Below, in pieces: positions 50,823 to 60,494 of a stretch of 64,000 nt of DNA (position 1 is its first letter; every line of letters starts with the position of its first letter). The notes under the pieces are model-generated. The model made no database searches. It worked only from the letters and a program-made list of their open reading frames with translations, and was not told the DNA's origin. The translations under genes and the position numbers were made by a program. Where the stretch lies: positions 1 to 64,000 of the forward strand of contig JADEWQ010000006.1 of assembly GCA_015207585.1 (NCBI GenBank), given 5' to 3'. The DNA comes from Pleurocapsales cyanobacterium LEGE 06147 (lineage in GTDB: Bacteria > Cyanobacteriota > Cyanobacteriia > Cyanobacteriales > Xenococcaceae).

Positions 50823-53606
50823 TTAATTAGGTGGATCGAAACGATTAACTAATACAGCTACTGGAATCATCGGCAAACCAACTGCCAAGCAAATGAACCA
50901 TTGATTTAAGTTGAGTGGAGCAGTAGCAAATAAAGTATTCATGACACTCCATTGACTGAAGATTACCTGCAAAACGATCGTGCCAATAATACCAATAATA
51001 ATGGCAGGAGCATCAGTAATTTTTTCTGCCTGACCTCGAAGATTAGCAACTAGAGAAGCCCCTAATTGACTAATGCTTAGTAGATAAAAGATTCTTCCTG
51101 CTACTAAGGCTTGAATTGCCATAGTACGGGCCAAATCGAGATTGGCTGTGGTTGCCTTAATCCATTCAAATACACCAAAAATCAAGATCCAATTAAAGAC
51201 CGAAATGGTTATAATCCGCATTAACAGCTTACGGTTGAGCAAGGGTTGATTCGGTCTAAGCGGGGGTCTTTCCATTACCCGTGGCGACTTCGGCTCGAAA
51301 GCTAAGGGAACGGTCATGGCGATCGAGTTGATCATGTTGAGCCAGAGAACTTGTAGAGAAAGAATTGGCAAGGTTCTTGCTAGCAGTACACTGATCACAA
51401 TAGTCATCGATTCGCCACCGTTGACTGGGAGAATAAAAGCGATCGCTTTGAGTAAATTTCGATAGACCGTACGCCCTTCTTCTACTGCCGCTTCGATGGA
51501 GGCAAAGTTATCATCAGTCAAAATCATGTCGGCAGCTTCTTTAGCTACTTCCGTGCCTGCCTTGCCCATGGCGATGCCGATATCGGCTTGCTTGAGAGCA
51601 GGAGCATCGTTGACACCATCCCCTGTCATGCCGACGACTTCCCCTTTAGATTGAAGGGCTTCTACCAAGCGCAGCTTTTGTTCGGGGGCAACACGAGCGA
51701 ACACCACTCCATTTTCTACAGCATTTGCCAGTTGTTGCCCGTCCATTTGCGCGAGTTCTTGCCCCGAAAAAGCTAAGACTTCCCCTCGCTTTTGCAATCC
51801 CATCTGAGCTGCGATCGCCCTAGCCGTAACTGCATGATCTCCCGTAATCATCTTGACCTGAATCCCTGCCGATTGACAGGCTTGCACCGCTTTGATTGCC
51901 TCTTGGCGCGGCGGATCGATCATGCCTTGCAGTCCGATAAAAATTAGACCTTCTTCAATATCGCTACGCTCTAGCGAGTTTTGCTCGAAGGGTTTTAAGG
52001 CAAATGCTAGTACCCTTAAACCTCTTTCTGCCATCGCCTCTGCTTCTCGATGGACTTTCTCTTTGTCTACAGAGATAATATTTCCCCGAGCATCTAGCAT
52101 CTGCTGAGAACGGGAGAGAATAGCCTCGACCGAACCTTTAATGTAGATAATTCTTGACTGGGAATTAGCAAGGGGCGAATGATAAATGGGAGATTCTTCT
52201 TGACCTGTTATTTCGTGCAAAGTCGCCATGTACTGGAACTCAGACTCGAAGGGAATAACATCGAGCCTGGACATTTCTGCTTCCAATTCAGACTGAGTAA
52301 AGCCGACTTTGTTAGCAGCCGTAATTAATGCTCCTTCAGTCGGATCGCCGATAACTACCCATTCTCCTTCCTTAACTTCCAAATGGGAGTCGTTGCATAA
52401 AAGTCCAGCTTTGAGGCATTCGAGTAAGGCAATTTCTGATTTGAGGCTTTGAATTTCGCTGGGGGTGTTTTCTGACTCCCTTCCTGCTAGTAAGATTTCT
52501 CCTTCTGGGGTATAACCAGTCCCGGTAACAGCGTAGTGCCGCTCTCCGGCATAAATTGCTTGCACCGTCATCTGATTTTCGGTCAGGGTGCCGGTTTTAT
52601 CCGAGCAAATCACCGTAGCACTACCTAGCGTTTCGACAGCTGGTAACTTGCGGATGATAGCATGACGGCGCGCCATGCGGGAAACACCAATGGCGAGGGT
52701 GATGGTGACTACTGCTGGTAGACCTTCGGGAATCGCACTCACTGCTAGGGCAACAACCGCCTCAAACATAGAAACCCAAGTGTTACCATAGCTCAGACCA
52801 ACAACAAAGGTAAATGCGGCTACTCCCAAAATAATGTAGAGCAGAGTTCGACTAAATTTATCAAATTTACGGGTTAGAGGAGTGCTTAGACTAGTTTGCT
52901 GCTCCATTAAACGAGAAATTCGCCCCGTTTCTGTCTCCGTACCGATCGCAATAACGATACCCTTTGCCTGTCCGGCAGTAACAAAGCTGCCTGCATAGGC
53001 CATATTGCTCCGTTCTGCCAGGGGTATATCGAAATCGAGTAAGTCGATCTTTTTTTCAACAGCAACAGATTCTCCGGTAAGAGCCGATTCGTTGATTTGT
53101 AGGTTGCGCGCCTCTATCAGTCTTATATCTGCCGGTATCTTATCTCCAGAGGCAAGTATTACTATATCCCCCGGTACTAATTCAGTCGAAGGCACTTGTT
53201 TTTTTTGTCCATTGCGACGGACAGTAGCTTCGGTTTGCACGGAGGAAGCTAAAGCAGCGATCGCGCTTTCAGCTTTTGCTTCCTGGATGTAGCCAATAAT
53301 AGCGTTAATTAAAGTTACGCCCCAAATTACCCAAGCATTCACCCACTCTCCCAAAAAGGCTTTAATTGTACCTGCAATTAACAGAATATATAGTAGGGGC
53401 TGGTTAAACTGCTCTAGAAATCGAATAATTGCGTGTTTGGCGGGTTTGCCCTTAATTTCGTTAGGACCGAAATGCTCTTGTCGTTTTTTAACTTGAGCTG
53501 ATGTTAAACCGTTTTCTAAATCACTGTCTAGATGCTGTGCTACTTCCTGCACAGACAGATGATGCCATCGATCTAATTGCATTTTTTCTTTGGCTTTTGT
53601 GGTCAC
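50823..53606 (-). CDS. P2-type cation-transporting ATPase (PacL/PMA1-like)
   Basis: A full-length 927-residue P2-type pump. The N-terminal cation-ATPase domain reads WHHLSVQEVAQHLDSDLENGL. The actuator motif TGES lies near residue 178, PEGLP in M4 near 293, the phosphorylation site DKTGT at 336-340, and GDGVNDAPALK in the hinge. PEGLP and length match SERCA/PMR1-type Ca2+ pumps. In M6, however, the usual T-D pair of Ca2+ pumps is replaced (LWLNMINSIAMTVPLAFEP), so the transported ion is uncertain; some cyanobacterial pumps named PMA1 share this. The promoter region with the divergent AI-2E-type gene contains one copy of a 20-bp repeat. Confidence 0.93.
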   Translation of the reverse strand: MTTKAKEKMQLDRWHHLSVQEVAQHLDSDLENGLTSAQVKKRQEHFGPNEIKGKPAKHAIIRFLEQFNQPLLYILLIAGTIKAFLGEWVNAWVIWGVTLINAIIGYIQEAKAESAIAALASSVQTEATVRRNGQKKQVPSTELVPGDIVILASGDKIPADIRLIEARNLQINESALTGESVAVEKKIDLLDFDIPLAERSNMAYAGSFVTAGQAKGIVIAIGTETETGRISRLMEQQTSLSTPLTRKFDKFSRTLLYIILGVAAFTFVVGLSYGNTWVSMFEAVVALAVSAIPEGLPAVVTITLAIGVSRMARRHAIIRKLPAVETLGSATVICSDKTGTLTENQMTVQAIYAGERHYAVTGTGYTPEGEILLAGRESENTPSEIQSLKSEIALLECLKAGLLCNDSHLEVKEGEWVVIGDPTEGALITAANKVGFTQSELEAEMSRLDVIPFESEFQYMATLHEITGQEESPIYHSPLANSQSRIIYIKGSVEAILSRSQQMLDARGNIISVDKEKVHREAEAMAERGLRVLAFALKPFEQNSLERSDIEEGLIFIGLQGMIDPPRQEAIKAVQACQSAGIQVKMITGDHAVTARAIAAQMGLQKRGEVLAFSGQELAQMDGQQLANAVENGVVFARVAPEQKLRLVEALQSKGEVVGMTGDGVNDAPALKQADIGIAMGKAGTEVAKEAADMILTDDNFASIEAAVEEGRTVYRNLLKAIAFILPVNGGESMTIVISVLLARTLPILSLQVLWLNMINSIAMTVPLAFEPKSPRVMERPPLRPNQPLLNRKLLMRIITISVFNWILIFGVFEWIKATTANLDLARTMAIQALVAGRIFYLLSISQLGASLVANLRGQAEKITDAPAIIIGIIGTIVLQVIFSQWSVMNTLFATAPLNLNQWFICLAVGLPMIPVAVLVNRFDPPN

Positions 53607-53719
53607 TTGTTTGCTCCGAAGAATTCAATCTAGGCAGGGTAATTAATTGTTTATTATAAATTCTTGACCGATCGCTAAATCAGTTATGATAAGCAAGGTT
53701 TTTTTTAAGTGTATAAAAA

Positions 53720-53739
53720 AAATGTGACCAGAAAATGAC
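53720..53739 (+). repeat. 20-bp repeat, copy 1 (AAATGTGACCAGAAAATGAC)
   Basis: It is identical to 56882-56901, 3.2 kb away. This copy lies in the divergent promoter of the P-type ATPase and the first AI-2E-family gene, 139 bp before the latter. It may be a shared regulator site or a repeat remnant. Confidence 0.6.
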
Positions 53740-53877
53740 AGTAAACTAACGACAGAAATTTTTAAAATAAATAACTTAAAAAGTACTAATTATTTTCAAA
53801 TTTCTATATAGACTAGAATCTGTTTTTCCTTTTATGCGCTAAATATTAATTAAACTTTAGAATTTTCCAGATTTAAC

Positions 53878-54915
53878 ATGAACGATATACCGAAGAAAAA
53901 ATTCTGGATTCAACTCAACAATTCTCAATTGCTTCGCTATCTTCTTTTAATTGTCCTTGGTTGGGCGATTGCGCAAATCTTGGCTTATTTTGAAACAGTT
54001 ATTGTCATATTTATATTCGCAGCAATTTTAGCATTTTTGCTTAATTATCCCGTGAAATGGTTACAGCGATTTTTACCTCGCACCTTTGCTGTTATTTTGG
54101 TGGTTTTATTGACTTTTTTCATTCTAGGCGTTTTAACCATAACTCTAGGATTTACTATCCTATCGCAAGGTCAACAGCTCTTAGATCAATTACCCCTACT
54201 ATTAGAAGTTTTGTATACTCTAGGAGAACGAGTAGAAAATTTGCTCGCTCGTTGGAATGTCGATCTAGATTTAGAAGCGATTCAAGAAGAGCTAAGAAAT
54301 CAAGTTTTATCAGGAATTACTATAGGTTTGGGGATAATTCCGAATTTATTAACTAACTTAATAGATCTACTTTTAATTGTAATTGTTGCCTTTTTTATGT
54401 TGCTGGATGGCAAAAGAATTTGGCATTTTGTTCTTAAAGTTTTTCCTCAGAATATTCGTAAAGATGTTGCCACAGCAATTCAACAAAATTTTCTCGGTTT
54501 CTTTTGGGGAAGATTTTTACTTTCAGTATTTTTTGGAGTGTCTATTTTTCTGGTATTTTTAATACTAGATCTTCCCTATCCTTTAGTTTTAGCAGCAATT
54601 GGGGGAGTTTTTGACCTGATTCCTGGAATTGGAGCTACTTTGGGTATTACTCTAGTCTGTTTGATCGTATTACCTCAAGGAATTTGGCTGAGTCTGATAG
54701 TTTTAGTAAGCTGTATTGCTCTTCAGCAAGTTGAAGAGAATTTACTAATGCCGCGCATTATGCAAGGCTCCCTTAATATTAATCCCGTTGCTCTATTTTT
54801 TGCTCTATTAGTAGGTGTTACAGTAGCGGGATTGGTAGGAGTTTTTATCTCAATTCCTATAGCTGGAGTAATTATTAGTTTATTTGAACTCGACGAGATG
54901 AAAGCAGGTAAATAG
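53878..54915 (+). CDS. AI-2E family (PerM/TqsA-like) transporter, copy 1
   Basis: A 345-residue membrane protein with about seven or eight helices. The pattern is typical: two N-terminal helix pairs (LRYLLLIVLGWAIAQILAYFETVIVIFIFAAILAFLLNYP), a soluble segment (residues 105-150), then the core with LVLAAIGGVFDLIPGIGATLGI and VEENLLMPRIMQGSLNINPVALFFALLVG. Members include TqsA, which exports AI-2, and Na+/H+ antiporters; the substrate here is unknown. A paralogue on the opposite strand lies 0.8 kb further on, with a rhomboid gene between. Confidence 0.92.
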   Translation: MNDIPKKKFWIQLNNSQLLRYLLLIVLGWAIAQILAYFETVIVIFIFAAILAFLLNYPVKWLQRFLPRTFAVILVVLLTFFILGVLTITLGFTILSQGQQLLDQLPLLLEVLYTLGERVENLLARWNVDLDLEAIQEELRNQVLSGITIGLGIIPNLLTNLIDLLLIVIVAFFMLLDGKRIWHFVLKVFPQNIRKDVATAIQQNFLGFFWGRFLLSVFFGVSIFLVFLILDLPYPLVLAAIGGVFDLIPGIGATLGITLVCLIVLPQGIWLSLIVLVSCIALQQVEENLLMPRIMQGSLNINPVALFFALLVGVTVAGLVGVFISIPIAGVIISLFELDEMKAGK

Positions 54916-54974
54916 ACAAAGGAATTTATCTATTTAACTAGTGGTTTCAAACTTAATTTTGCTGTAATTTAAAT

Positions 54975-55697
54975 TTAATAATTTCTGCGTCTATTACTAT
55001 TACTAAATAATCCTAATAAAGGACCAAGAATTACTCCAAAAACAAAACCTCCCGCGTGTGCCCAATAGGCAACCCCACCAGCACCAACGTCAGAAGGTGC
55101 CTGAAGTCCAGCAATGCCATAAAAAGCTTGCATCACAAACCAAAAGCCCAGAAACACTATCGCCGGAATTCTAAAAGTTGTCAGAAAAAAACCAATGGGA
55201 ACCAATGCCAGGATTCTAGCTTTAGGAAATTTAATAATATAGGCTCCCATCACCCCAGCGATCGCGCCACTAGCACCGAGGGCGGGAACTGTCGATTGCA
55301 TAGAGAAAAACCATTGAGCTAAAGCAGCTAAGGCTCCGCAAATAAGATAAAAAATTATATATCTAAAGCGACCGAGTTGTTCTTCGATATTATTACCAAA
55401 AATCCACAAATATAGCATGTTACCCCCAATGTGCAAAAAGCCGCCATGTAGAAATTGGGAGGTAAACAACGTTAACACTGGTGGTACGATTAGCGCCAAT
55501 TCGCTACTGGTAAAGCCTTCTGTGAGTCGCCTAGGTACGAGAGCATAGTTTTGAAAAAATTGAGTCAATTCTTGAGGAGATAAAGACAGCTGATAGATAA
55601 ATACTAGGATATTGATGGCAATCAGAGTATAAGTAACGTACGGAGTAATTTTGGTTGGATTGTTGTCATTTAAGGGAATCACTATTTTTCCTCTCAA
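54975..55697 (-). CDS. Rhomboid-family intramembrane serine protease
   Basis: The product is 240 residues with six or seven transmembrane helices. The catalytic Ser143 lies in GASGAIAGVMGAY and the catalytic His214 in AHAGGFVFGVILGPLLGLF; HGGFLHIGGNMLYLWIFG in the first part is the usual loop-1/helix-2 motif. Rhomboids cleave membrane proteins within the bilayer. The substrate is not known in cyanobacteria. It lies just upstream of, and divergent in topology from, the AI-2E copy 1, with its stop 59 bp away. Confidence 0.95.
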   Translation of the reverse strand: MRGKIVIPLNDNNPTKITPYVTYTLIAINILVFIYQLSLSPQELTQFFQNYALVPRRLTEGFTSSELALIVPPVLTLFTSQFLHGGFLHIGGNMLYLWIFGNNIEEQLGRFRYIIFYLICGALAALAQWFFSMQSTVPALGASGAIAGVMGAYIIKFPKARILALVPIGFFLTTFRIPAIVFLGFWFVMQAFYGIAGLQAPSDVGAGGVAYWAHAGGFVFGVILGPLLGLFSNSNRRRNY

Positions 55698-55729
55698 ATC
55701 ATTAACTGAAACAAAATAATCTCATGCCT

Positions 55730-56773
55730 TCAAGCCGATGTCGCGCTAGAAGGATTTTTCCACTTATCTAAGACATCTTTGAACCATAACTCTTCTAACC
55801 ATGTTTTTATCACTATTGTTAGGGGCAGTGCCATCAGTAGTCCCAAAAAGCCGAAGAAGCTAGCAAAAAATAATTGAGATAATAAGGTAATGGCTGGTAG
55901 AAGCGAAACTTGTTTTGCCATAACTGTAGGCGTTAGCCAATAACTTTCAATTTGCTGAATTACGATATATAAAATAAGTACGGCTAAGGCTTTCCAAGGA
56001 GCATCCAGCAGAGCGATCGCCATAGGGAAAACTACGCTCAAAGTCGGACCAAGATTGGGAATAAGGTTAAGCAGTCCGGCTATAAGGGCATGGGCTAGTG
56101 CTAAAGGTACTTGCAAAATCCACAAGCTAATTCCACTTACAGCAGCGATAAACACCATTTCAATGAGAACGCCTATTGTCCAATTTCCCAAAGCTTCTTC
56201 ACAACGGACAAGAACTTCATCAACTCGTTGGCGATAAAAAGAGGGAAATAAACGGATAAATGAGTGCCGATAGGGACGGGGACTGCTTAGAAACATCAGG
56301 GTTAAAACAATGACTAATAGCAGCTGTAATAAGATATTAAGAGAAATAGTAAATATATCAACAGTTAATCCTAGAAATCGATCGATTAAGGGCTGAATTT
56401 GCTGGAATAGTCCCTCGAGATCGGGAATCTCGGGTAATAAATTTCCCCAAAAGCGAATTTCTAAATATTCAATAATCTCTTGGATTTCGGCTATGCTAGT
56501 CGGCAGTAATTTAAATAGTTGTTGCAGTTGCTCCACAAAGGGTGGCACGACGAGCAACAAAAAAATTAATAAAAATACCAATAAAATACTGAGACTCAGC
56601 AAAACCGCCAGTGAACGCCGAATCTTCCATCGCTGGAACTGTATGACTAATTTATTTAACGCAGTTGCTAACACAATTGCTGTAAAGGCAAGTAATAGCA
56701 ACTGTCGAACCTGCCAAAGAATATACAGCGAAATGATTAAGGCTAGCAAGCCTATGGAGCGACTAAATTTCAC
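55730..56773 (-). CDS. AI-2E family (PerM/TqsA-like) transporter, copy 2
   Basis: The 347-residue protein has the same layout as the copy at 53878: helices at 8-48, a soluble helical segment (LFKLLPTSIAEIQEIIEYLEIRF), and the core HALIAGLLNLIPNLGPTLSVVFPMAIALL and IVIQQIESYWLTPTVMAKQVSLLPAITLL. It is more distant than a recent duplicate. It is 32 bp upstream of the rhomboid gene on the same strand, so the two are probably co-transcribed. The 218-bp leader contains the second copy of the 20-bp repeat. Confidence 0.92.
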   Translation of the reverse strand: MKFSRSIGLLALIISLYILWQVRQLLLLAFTAIVLATALNKLVIQFQRWKIRRSLAVLLSLSILLVFLLIFLLLVVPPFVEQLQQLFKLLPTSIAEIQEIIEYLEIRFWGNLLPEIPDLEGLFQQIQPLIDRFLGLTVDIFTISLNILLQLLLVIVLTLMFLSSPRPYRHSFIRLFPSFYRQRVDEVLVRCEEALGNWTIGVLIEMVFIAAVSGISLWILQVPLALAHALIAGLLNLIPNLGPTLSVVFPMAIALLDAPWKALAVLILYIVIQQIESYWLTPTVMAKQVSLLPAITLLSQLFFASFFGFLGLLMALPLTIVIKTWLEELWFKDVLDKWKNPSSATSA

Positions 56774-56881
56774 GGTCTCTGTATCAAAACAATAGCTGTC
56801 ATCATTAAATTGAGACAGACAAGTAGATATAATATTAATATTCTTGGCATTGGCTCAAGATTTTTTTTTAGTATCGGCAAC

Positions 56882-56901
56882 AAATGTGACCAGAAAATGA
56901 C
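56882..56901 (+). repeat. 20-bp repeat, copy 2 (AAATGTGACCAGAAAATGAC)
   Basis: An exact copy of 53720-53739, 109 bp upstream of the second AI-2E-family gene but in the opposite orientation relative to it. It is followed at 56905-56975 by inverted words (gtccaag ... cttggac). Confidence 0.6.
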
Positions 56902-56991
56902 GAAGTCCAAGCAGGCAAATCTTCGTGTGCAGAAAGGGCGACTTCGCCTTCCACAGTCCAAGGTACTCTTGGACAGCAAACAGTAAAAATC

Positions 56992-58248
56992 TTACTGCAA
57001 AGGTAATTTGATGTAAAAAGTAGATCCTTTGTCAACAATACTAGTAACCTGAATTTGTCCTCCATGAGCTTCGACTATTTGTTGGGCGATCGCTAAACCC
57101 AAACCAAAACCGCCCGTATTTCTCGATCGCTCGGTATCTACTCGGTAAAATCGCTCAAAAATATAGGGTAGATCCGATGCAGGAATACCAATACCATTAT
57201 CTGACACTTCAATAACAGCTTGACGCGCGCACCGCCAGCTAAACAGACGCAACTCAATTTGACCCTTTGGGGATGTATATTTGCAGGCATTACTGACGAG
57301 ATTGGTTACTGCCAGACGCAACAGATGAGGATCTGCTCTTAATTTCACTGGCTCAGAAGGCGGATGACAAGTTAAGCTTAAATCTCGTTCTGCTGCCTCA
57401 ACAGTATATTCTTCTTCTATCTTCTGTAGCAAATTTCCCAGATCGATTTCTTGCAACGACTCCGGAGCGAGCAATCCTTGATGACGAGCAAGAAATAGTA
57501 AATTACTGACTAGGGAACTCATCGACTTAGTAACTTCAACAATTTTCTTCAAGCGTAAATACTGCTGCGAACCATCACCGACTGGGGATAGCAGCCCAAC
57601 CTGGGCATTGCTCATAATTGCTGCTAAAGGGGCACGCAATTCATGAGAAGCATCGGCGGTAAAACGCTGGAGTTGGTTGTAAGCTTGACGAATTGGTTGC
57701 ATTGCTAACCCTCCTAGAAACCAACCAGCAATGCCAATAATGCCCAATGTAATCGATACTGCCACTGCCAAAACTATGCGTAGTTGAGCCAAGTTATTTA
57801 GAGTAGAAGTTAGTGGAGTACCAATTTGAAGATAACCAATTAATATATCTTTCTGATGGACGGGGAGGGTTACCTGACGAATCCAGGGAGTATTGTTTTT
57901 GACAGTCACAAAGCCAGGATTTACTCCTAATTCGTTAATAGGAGGCACGCCAAAAAATCTAACTAATTCCTGCTGAGAATTATACCAACGGACATAAACT
58001 AGTTCGGTATTGAGCAATCGCGTATTGCTTCCTAACAAAGGAACATTTTCTAAATTTACTTCTTCTTTAAGCCAATCGTATTTTACATTAGTTGCTATCA
58101 CCCTAATTTTCTTATAAAGTAAGCGATCTAGTTTCTCCAGCTCGTCTACAGCTTCTATATAGTAAATTACTCCCGCAAAGATAATCAAAACGGTTCCCAT
58201 CGATAGAGTAAACCAACGAGCTAGATTGCGACGGCTACGACCAAACAT
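56992..58248 (-). CDS. Sensor histidine kinase, RppB/NrsS-like
   Basis: The protein has 418 residues. A first membrane helix (about 11-32) is followed by a periplasmic sensor (33-155) and a second helix (157-180). The HisKA box [12 protein letters not shown] has the phosphorylatable His202. The ATPase domain carries [65 protein letters not shown]. It resembles the RppB/NrsS group, which senses redox state or nickel in Synechocystis together with a partner RppA/NrsR. No response regulator is next to it, so the partner lies elsewhere. Confidence 0.92.
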   Translation of the reverse strand: MFGRSRRNLARWFTLSMGTVLIIFAGVIYYIEAVDELEKLDRLLYKKIRVIATNVKYDWLKEEVNLENVPLLGSNTRLLNTELVYVRWYNSQQELVRFFGVPPINELGVNPGFVTVKNNTPWIRQVTLPVHQKDILIGYLQIGTPLTSTLNNLAQLRIVLAVAVSITLGIIGIAGWFLGGLAMQPIRQAYNQLQRFTADASHELRAPLAAIMSNAQVGLLSPVGDGSQQYLRLKKIVEVTKSMSSLVSNLLFLARHQGLLAPESLQEIDLGNLLQKIEEEYTVEAAERDLSLTCHPPSEPVKLRADPHLLRLAVTNLVSNACKYTSPKGQIELRLFSWRCARQAVIEVSDNGIGIPASDLPYIFERFYRVDTERSRNTGGFGLGLAIAQQIVEAHGGQIQVTSIVDKGSTFYIKLPLQ

Positions 58249-58344
58249 CGGCTCGAAAAAGAAACAATTAAAATTCTTTATGCCTTATTAATTTAAGGAG
58301 TTACACTTAATCTTAATCTTAGAATTGCGATCGGAAACTAAAAG

Positions 58345-59541
58345 TTAAAGGATTGCTTCAAGCTCTGATAAAACGTTTTTAATTACTTGAAAGCCAAAAA
58401 ATGAGTCGAGCAATTCTGGCTCGATATTTAGCTTTGGAGGAGTTGATAGACATCTGACAATTTCCTCTGCGAAAGATTGTGCCTCATCAGCAACTTTAAA
58501 ATATTGTTTGATTTCGTCAGGCAAGCCGGATAATCCCTGAGATCTAGAAACGATAGGTCTTCCAGAGGCGAGCATCTCGATCGATTTAATACTTACACCA
58601 CTACCCGCTGAAATTGGATTAACTAAAACACGACCGGAACTATAAACTACGGCAGAAGAGGCAGGATTAATTTTTAGCTCAACCCCTTCAGTCTCATTGC
58701 ATAATTGCTTAATTTTATTTATGGGATTTAAACCCGCTATTAAAATTTTAACAGAAGGTAACTTCGAGCGAACCAAAGGTACAACTTGAGTCAAAAACCA
58801 GATAAGCCCAGCTACATTATTTTCTGCATTTAGATTACCTAAAAACACGACATCATAAATGAAATTGCTGTTTATCTGATTACTAAACTTCTCGGTACTA
58901 TTTTTTTCAAAAGACTCGATTAAAGGAGGCAAATAGCGGCCATTTGTAAACCCTTGTTCTTGCCAATATTTTAGATCGTCAACCGATATATCATAAAATC
59001 TAATACTATTTTTTAAAAGTTTTTTTTCATAACTTTCCAAATTAGTTAAAGATAATTTTTTTCTAAATTTTCTCCAACCTATAGCTGATTCTAATAAGCG
59101 TTGCTGGTAAACATGTTCTATATTATGCGATCGCGTGACCATAGGCACATTCAGATTTTTGCTTAAATAAGTAGCAATTTCTCCTCCATGAATTCCATCT
59201 AAAAAGATTAGATCGGGATTGAAATTACTCACTTGAGCAAGCAAATTGCTTAATTCTTTTCCTCTGCTAATTCGTGAAGTTACCTCTAAAGGATAAGACC
59301 ATAAATCAATTATCCTCCGCACTAAAAATCCTGGTGTTTTTTTAAATTTAATAAAATGAATATCTTGAGTATACTTCTGAATTTTGGCTAATTCTTCCTC
59401 TTTCAAAGGATGATGAATCCAAGATATTAATTGTATTTTTATTCCATATTGAGAAAAAGCCTTAAGTCTGCGCCATATATCTATTCTTCCTCCATCTAAG
59501 GGTGGATATGGCAGGACATGGGCAATTAGAGTAATTTTCAT
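58345..59541 (-). CDS. Family 4 glycosyltransferase
   Basis: I use the ATG at 59541 (MKITLIAHVLPYPPLDGGRIDIWRRLKAF). The 398-residue GT-B protein has an N-terminal Rossmann domain with a Gly-rich donor loop, DLIFLDGIHGGEIA, MVTRSHNIEHVYQQRLLE, and a C-terminal domain with DVVFLGNLNAENNVAGLIWFL, ISAGSGVSIKSIEMLASGRPIVS, the E-x7-E-like motif of GT4. It probably adds a sugar in cell-surface polysaccharide synthesis. The gene is AT-rich and stands alone after the histidine kinase. Confidence 0.9.
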   Translation of the reverse strand: MKITLIAHVLPYPPLDGGRIDIWRRLKAFSQYGIKIQLISWIHHPLKEEELAKIQKYTQDIHFIKFKKTPGFLVRRIIDLWSYPLEVTSRISRGKELSNLLAQVSNFNPDLIFLDGIHGGEIATYLSKNLNVPMVTRSHNIEHVYQQRLLESAIGWRKFRKKLSLTNLESYEKKLLKNSIRFYDISVDDLKYWQEQGFTNGRYLPPLIESFEKNSTEKFSNQINSNFIYDVVFLGNLNAENNVAGLIWFLTQVVPLVRSKLPSVKILIAGLNPINKIKQLCNETEGVELKINPASSAVVYSSGRVLVNPISAGSGVSIKSIEMLASGRPIVSRSQGLSGLPDEIKQYFKVADEAQSFAEEIVRCLSTPPKLNIEPELLDSFFGFQVIKNVLSELEAIL

Positions 59542-59670
59542 AAATTTTTTACTTCTCAATAATTAAATTATCAAAAGCAAGTTAGTAGAGTTGCAGGATA
59601 CTCCAGTTTTATTTATGACTAGGGAGAGAAAACCACAACTGCATGATTTCTCTAGCGTTATCAATTTAAG

Positions 59671-59969
59671 CGAAGCAGGTTCAAGATATTAATCACCTCA
59701 AAGAGATTCTGCGTTTTACTGCAATAGTGGTTTCTCGATCGCACTTGACGATCTTGGGGCAGGCTACTCTAGCCTCAACCTGATTCACCAATTACGTCCT
59801 GATTTTATCAATCTAGATATGGAACTAGTACGTAATGTGTACATCAAGATCCTTACAAGACTGTGATGAGTGAGAAAATTCTGGCGATCGTCGAGCGATC
59901 GCAGAAGGAATCGAATGTCGCTGGATGCGCGATCGCAGTACTAATTTTGTGCAGGGGTATATTGCCTAA
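59671..59969 (+). pseudogene. EAL-domain (c-di-GMP phosphodiesterase) remnant
   Basis: Fragments in different frames line up with the second half of an EAL domain: VQDINHLKEIL, then FYCNSGFSIALDDLGAGYSSLNLIHQLRPDFINLDMELVRNV, VHQDPYKTVMSEKILAI, and IAEGIECRWMRDRSTNFVQGYIA followed by a stop. At least three frame changes (near 59679, 59713-59716 and 59838) and the lack of the N-terminal half show an old decayed gene. The DDxGxGYSSL metal/catalytic motif is still readable. The region 59542-60033 holds nothing else. Confidence 0.88.
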
Positions 59970-60033
59970 CCTGATTGCGCCTCACGTGATGGTTGCTCCG
60001 CGTATCGACAACTAAAAAATAGGTTAGGGAGAA

Positions 60034-60432
60034 TCAAACCCAATCATCATCATCAAATTCATCATTACTCAACCGCTCGTCGGAAAGAGATCCTATTCTT
60101 TCTGAAGTTACCTCTACAATATTCTCTTTGACATCAAAATTATCTTCATCCTCCTCTTGAAATTCATTCACGACAGGCGGAACTGGTTCGGGTAGGATCT
60201 CCGATGGCTTTTTACCGTCTATTTCAGTGACAATTAATTCATTGGCATCGCTTAGAAAAATATTGCCTCTAGCATCGCACAAAGCAACTAAACAAGTATT
60301 TTCTGCTGCTTCTTTAGTAAATAAATCGTTGAGAAAACGAGAAGGTAGGGAATTGCGATCGCCTCCTCCATTCATTCCTAACAAAATATATTCGTTTCCC
60401 GTTCTTTTATGTTTGACAATGATAGTCATCAA
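60034..60432 (-). CDS. Small acidic-tailed protein, unknown
   Basis: This 132-residue protein has an N-terminal domain (TIIVKHKRTGNEYILLGMNGGGDRNSLPSRFLNDLFTKE, then CLVALCDARGNIFLSDANELIVTEIDGKKPSEI) and a long acidic, probably disordered tail ending DDDDWV. The first part looks like a beta-rich SH3-like module. I do not recall a function, but the composition suggests a cyanobacterial regulatory or adaptor protein. A second Met two bases-triplets apart at the start makes no practical difference. Confidence 0.6.
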   Translation of the reverse strand: MMTIIVKHKRTGNEYILLGMNGGGDRNSLPSRFLNDLFTKEAAENTCLVALCDARGNIFLSDANELIVTEIDGKKPSEILPEPVPPVVNEFQEEDEDNFDVKENIVEVTSERIGSLSDERLSNDEFDDDDWV

Positions 60433-60494
60433 ATTTTGGATCCCTAATGGGTAATTGGCTTAAAGAGATTATAGGCGTTAGGGATTAGATTTTA

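Noticed and set aside
50823-53606. Heavy-metal (P1B) ATPase
   Set aside because: No CPC motif in M4 and no N-terminal CxxC metal-binding domain; PEGLP and the cation-ATPase N-domain place it in P2.
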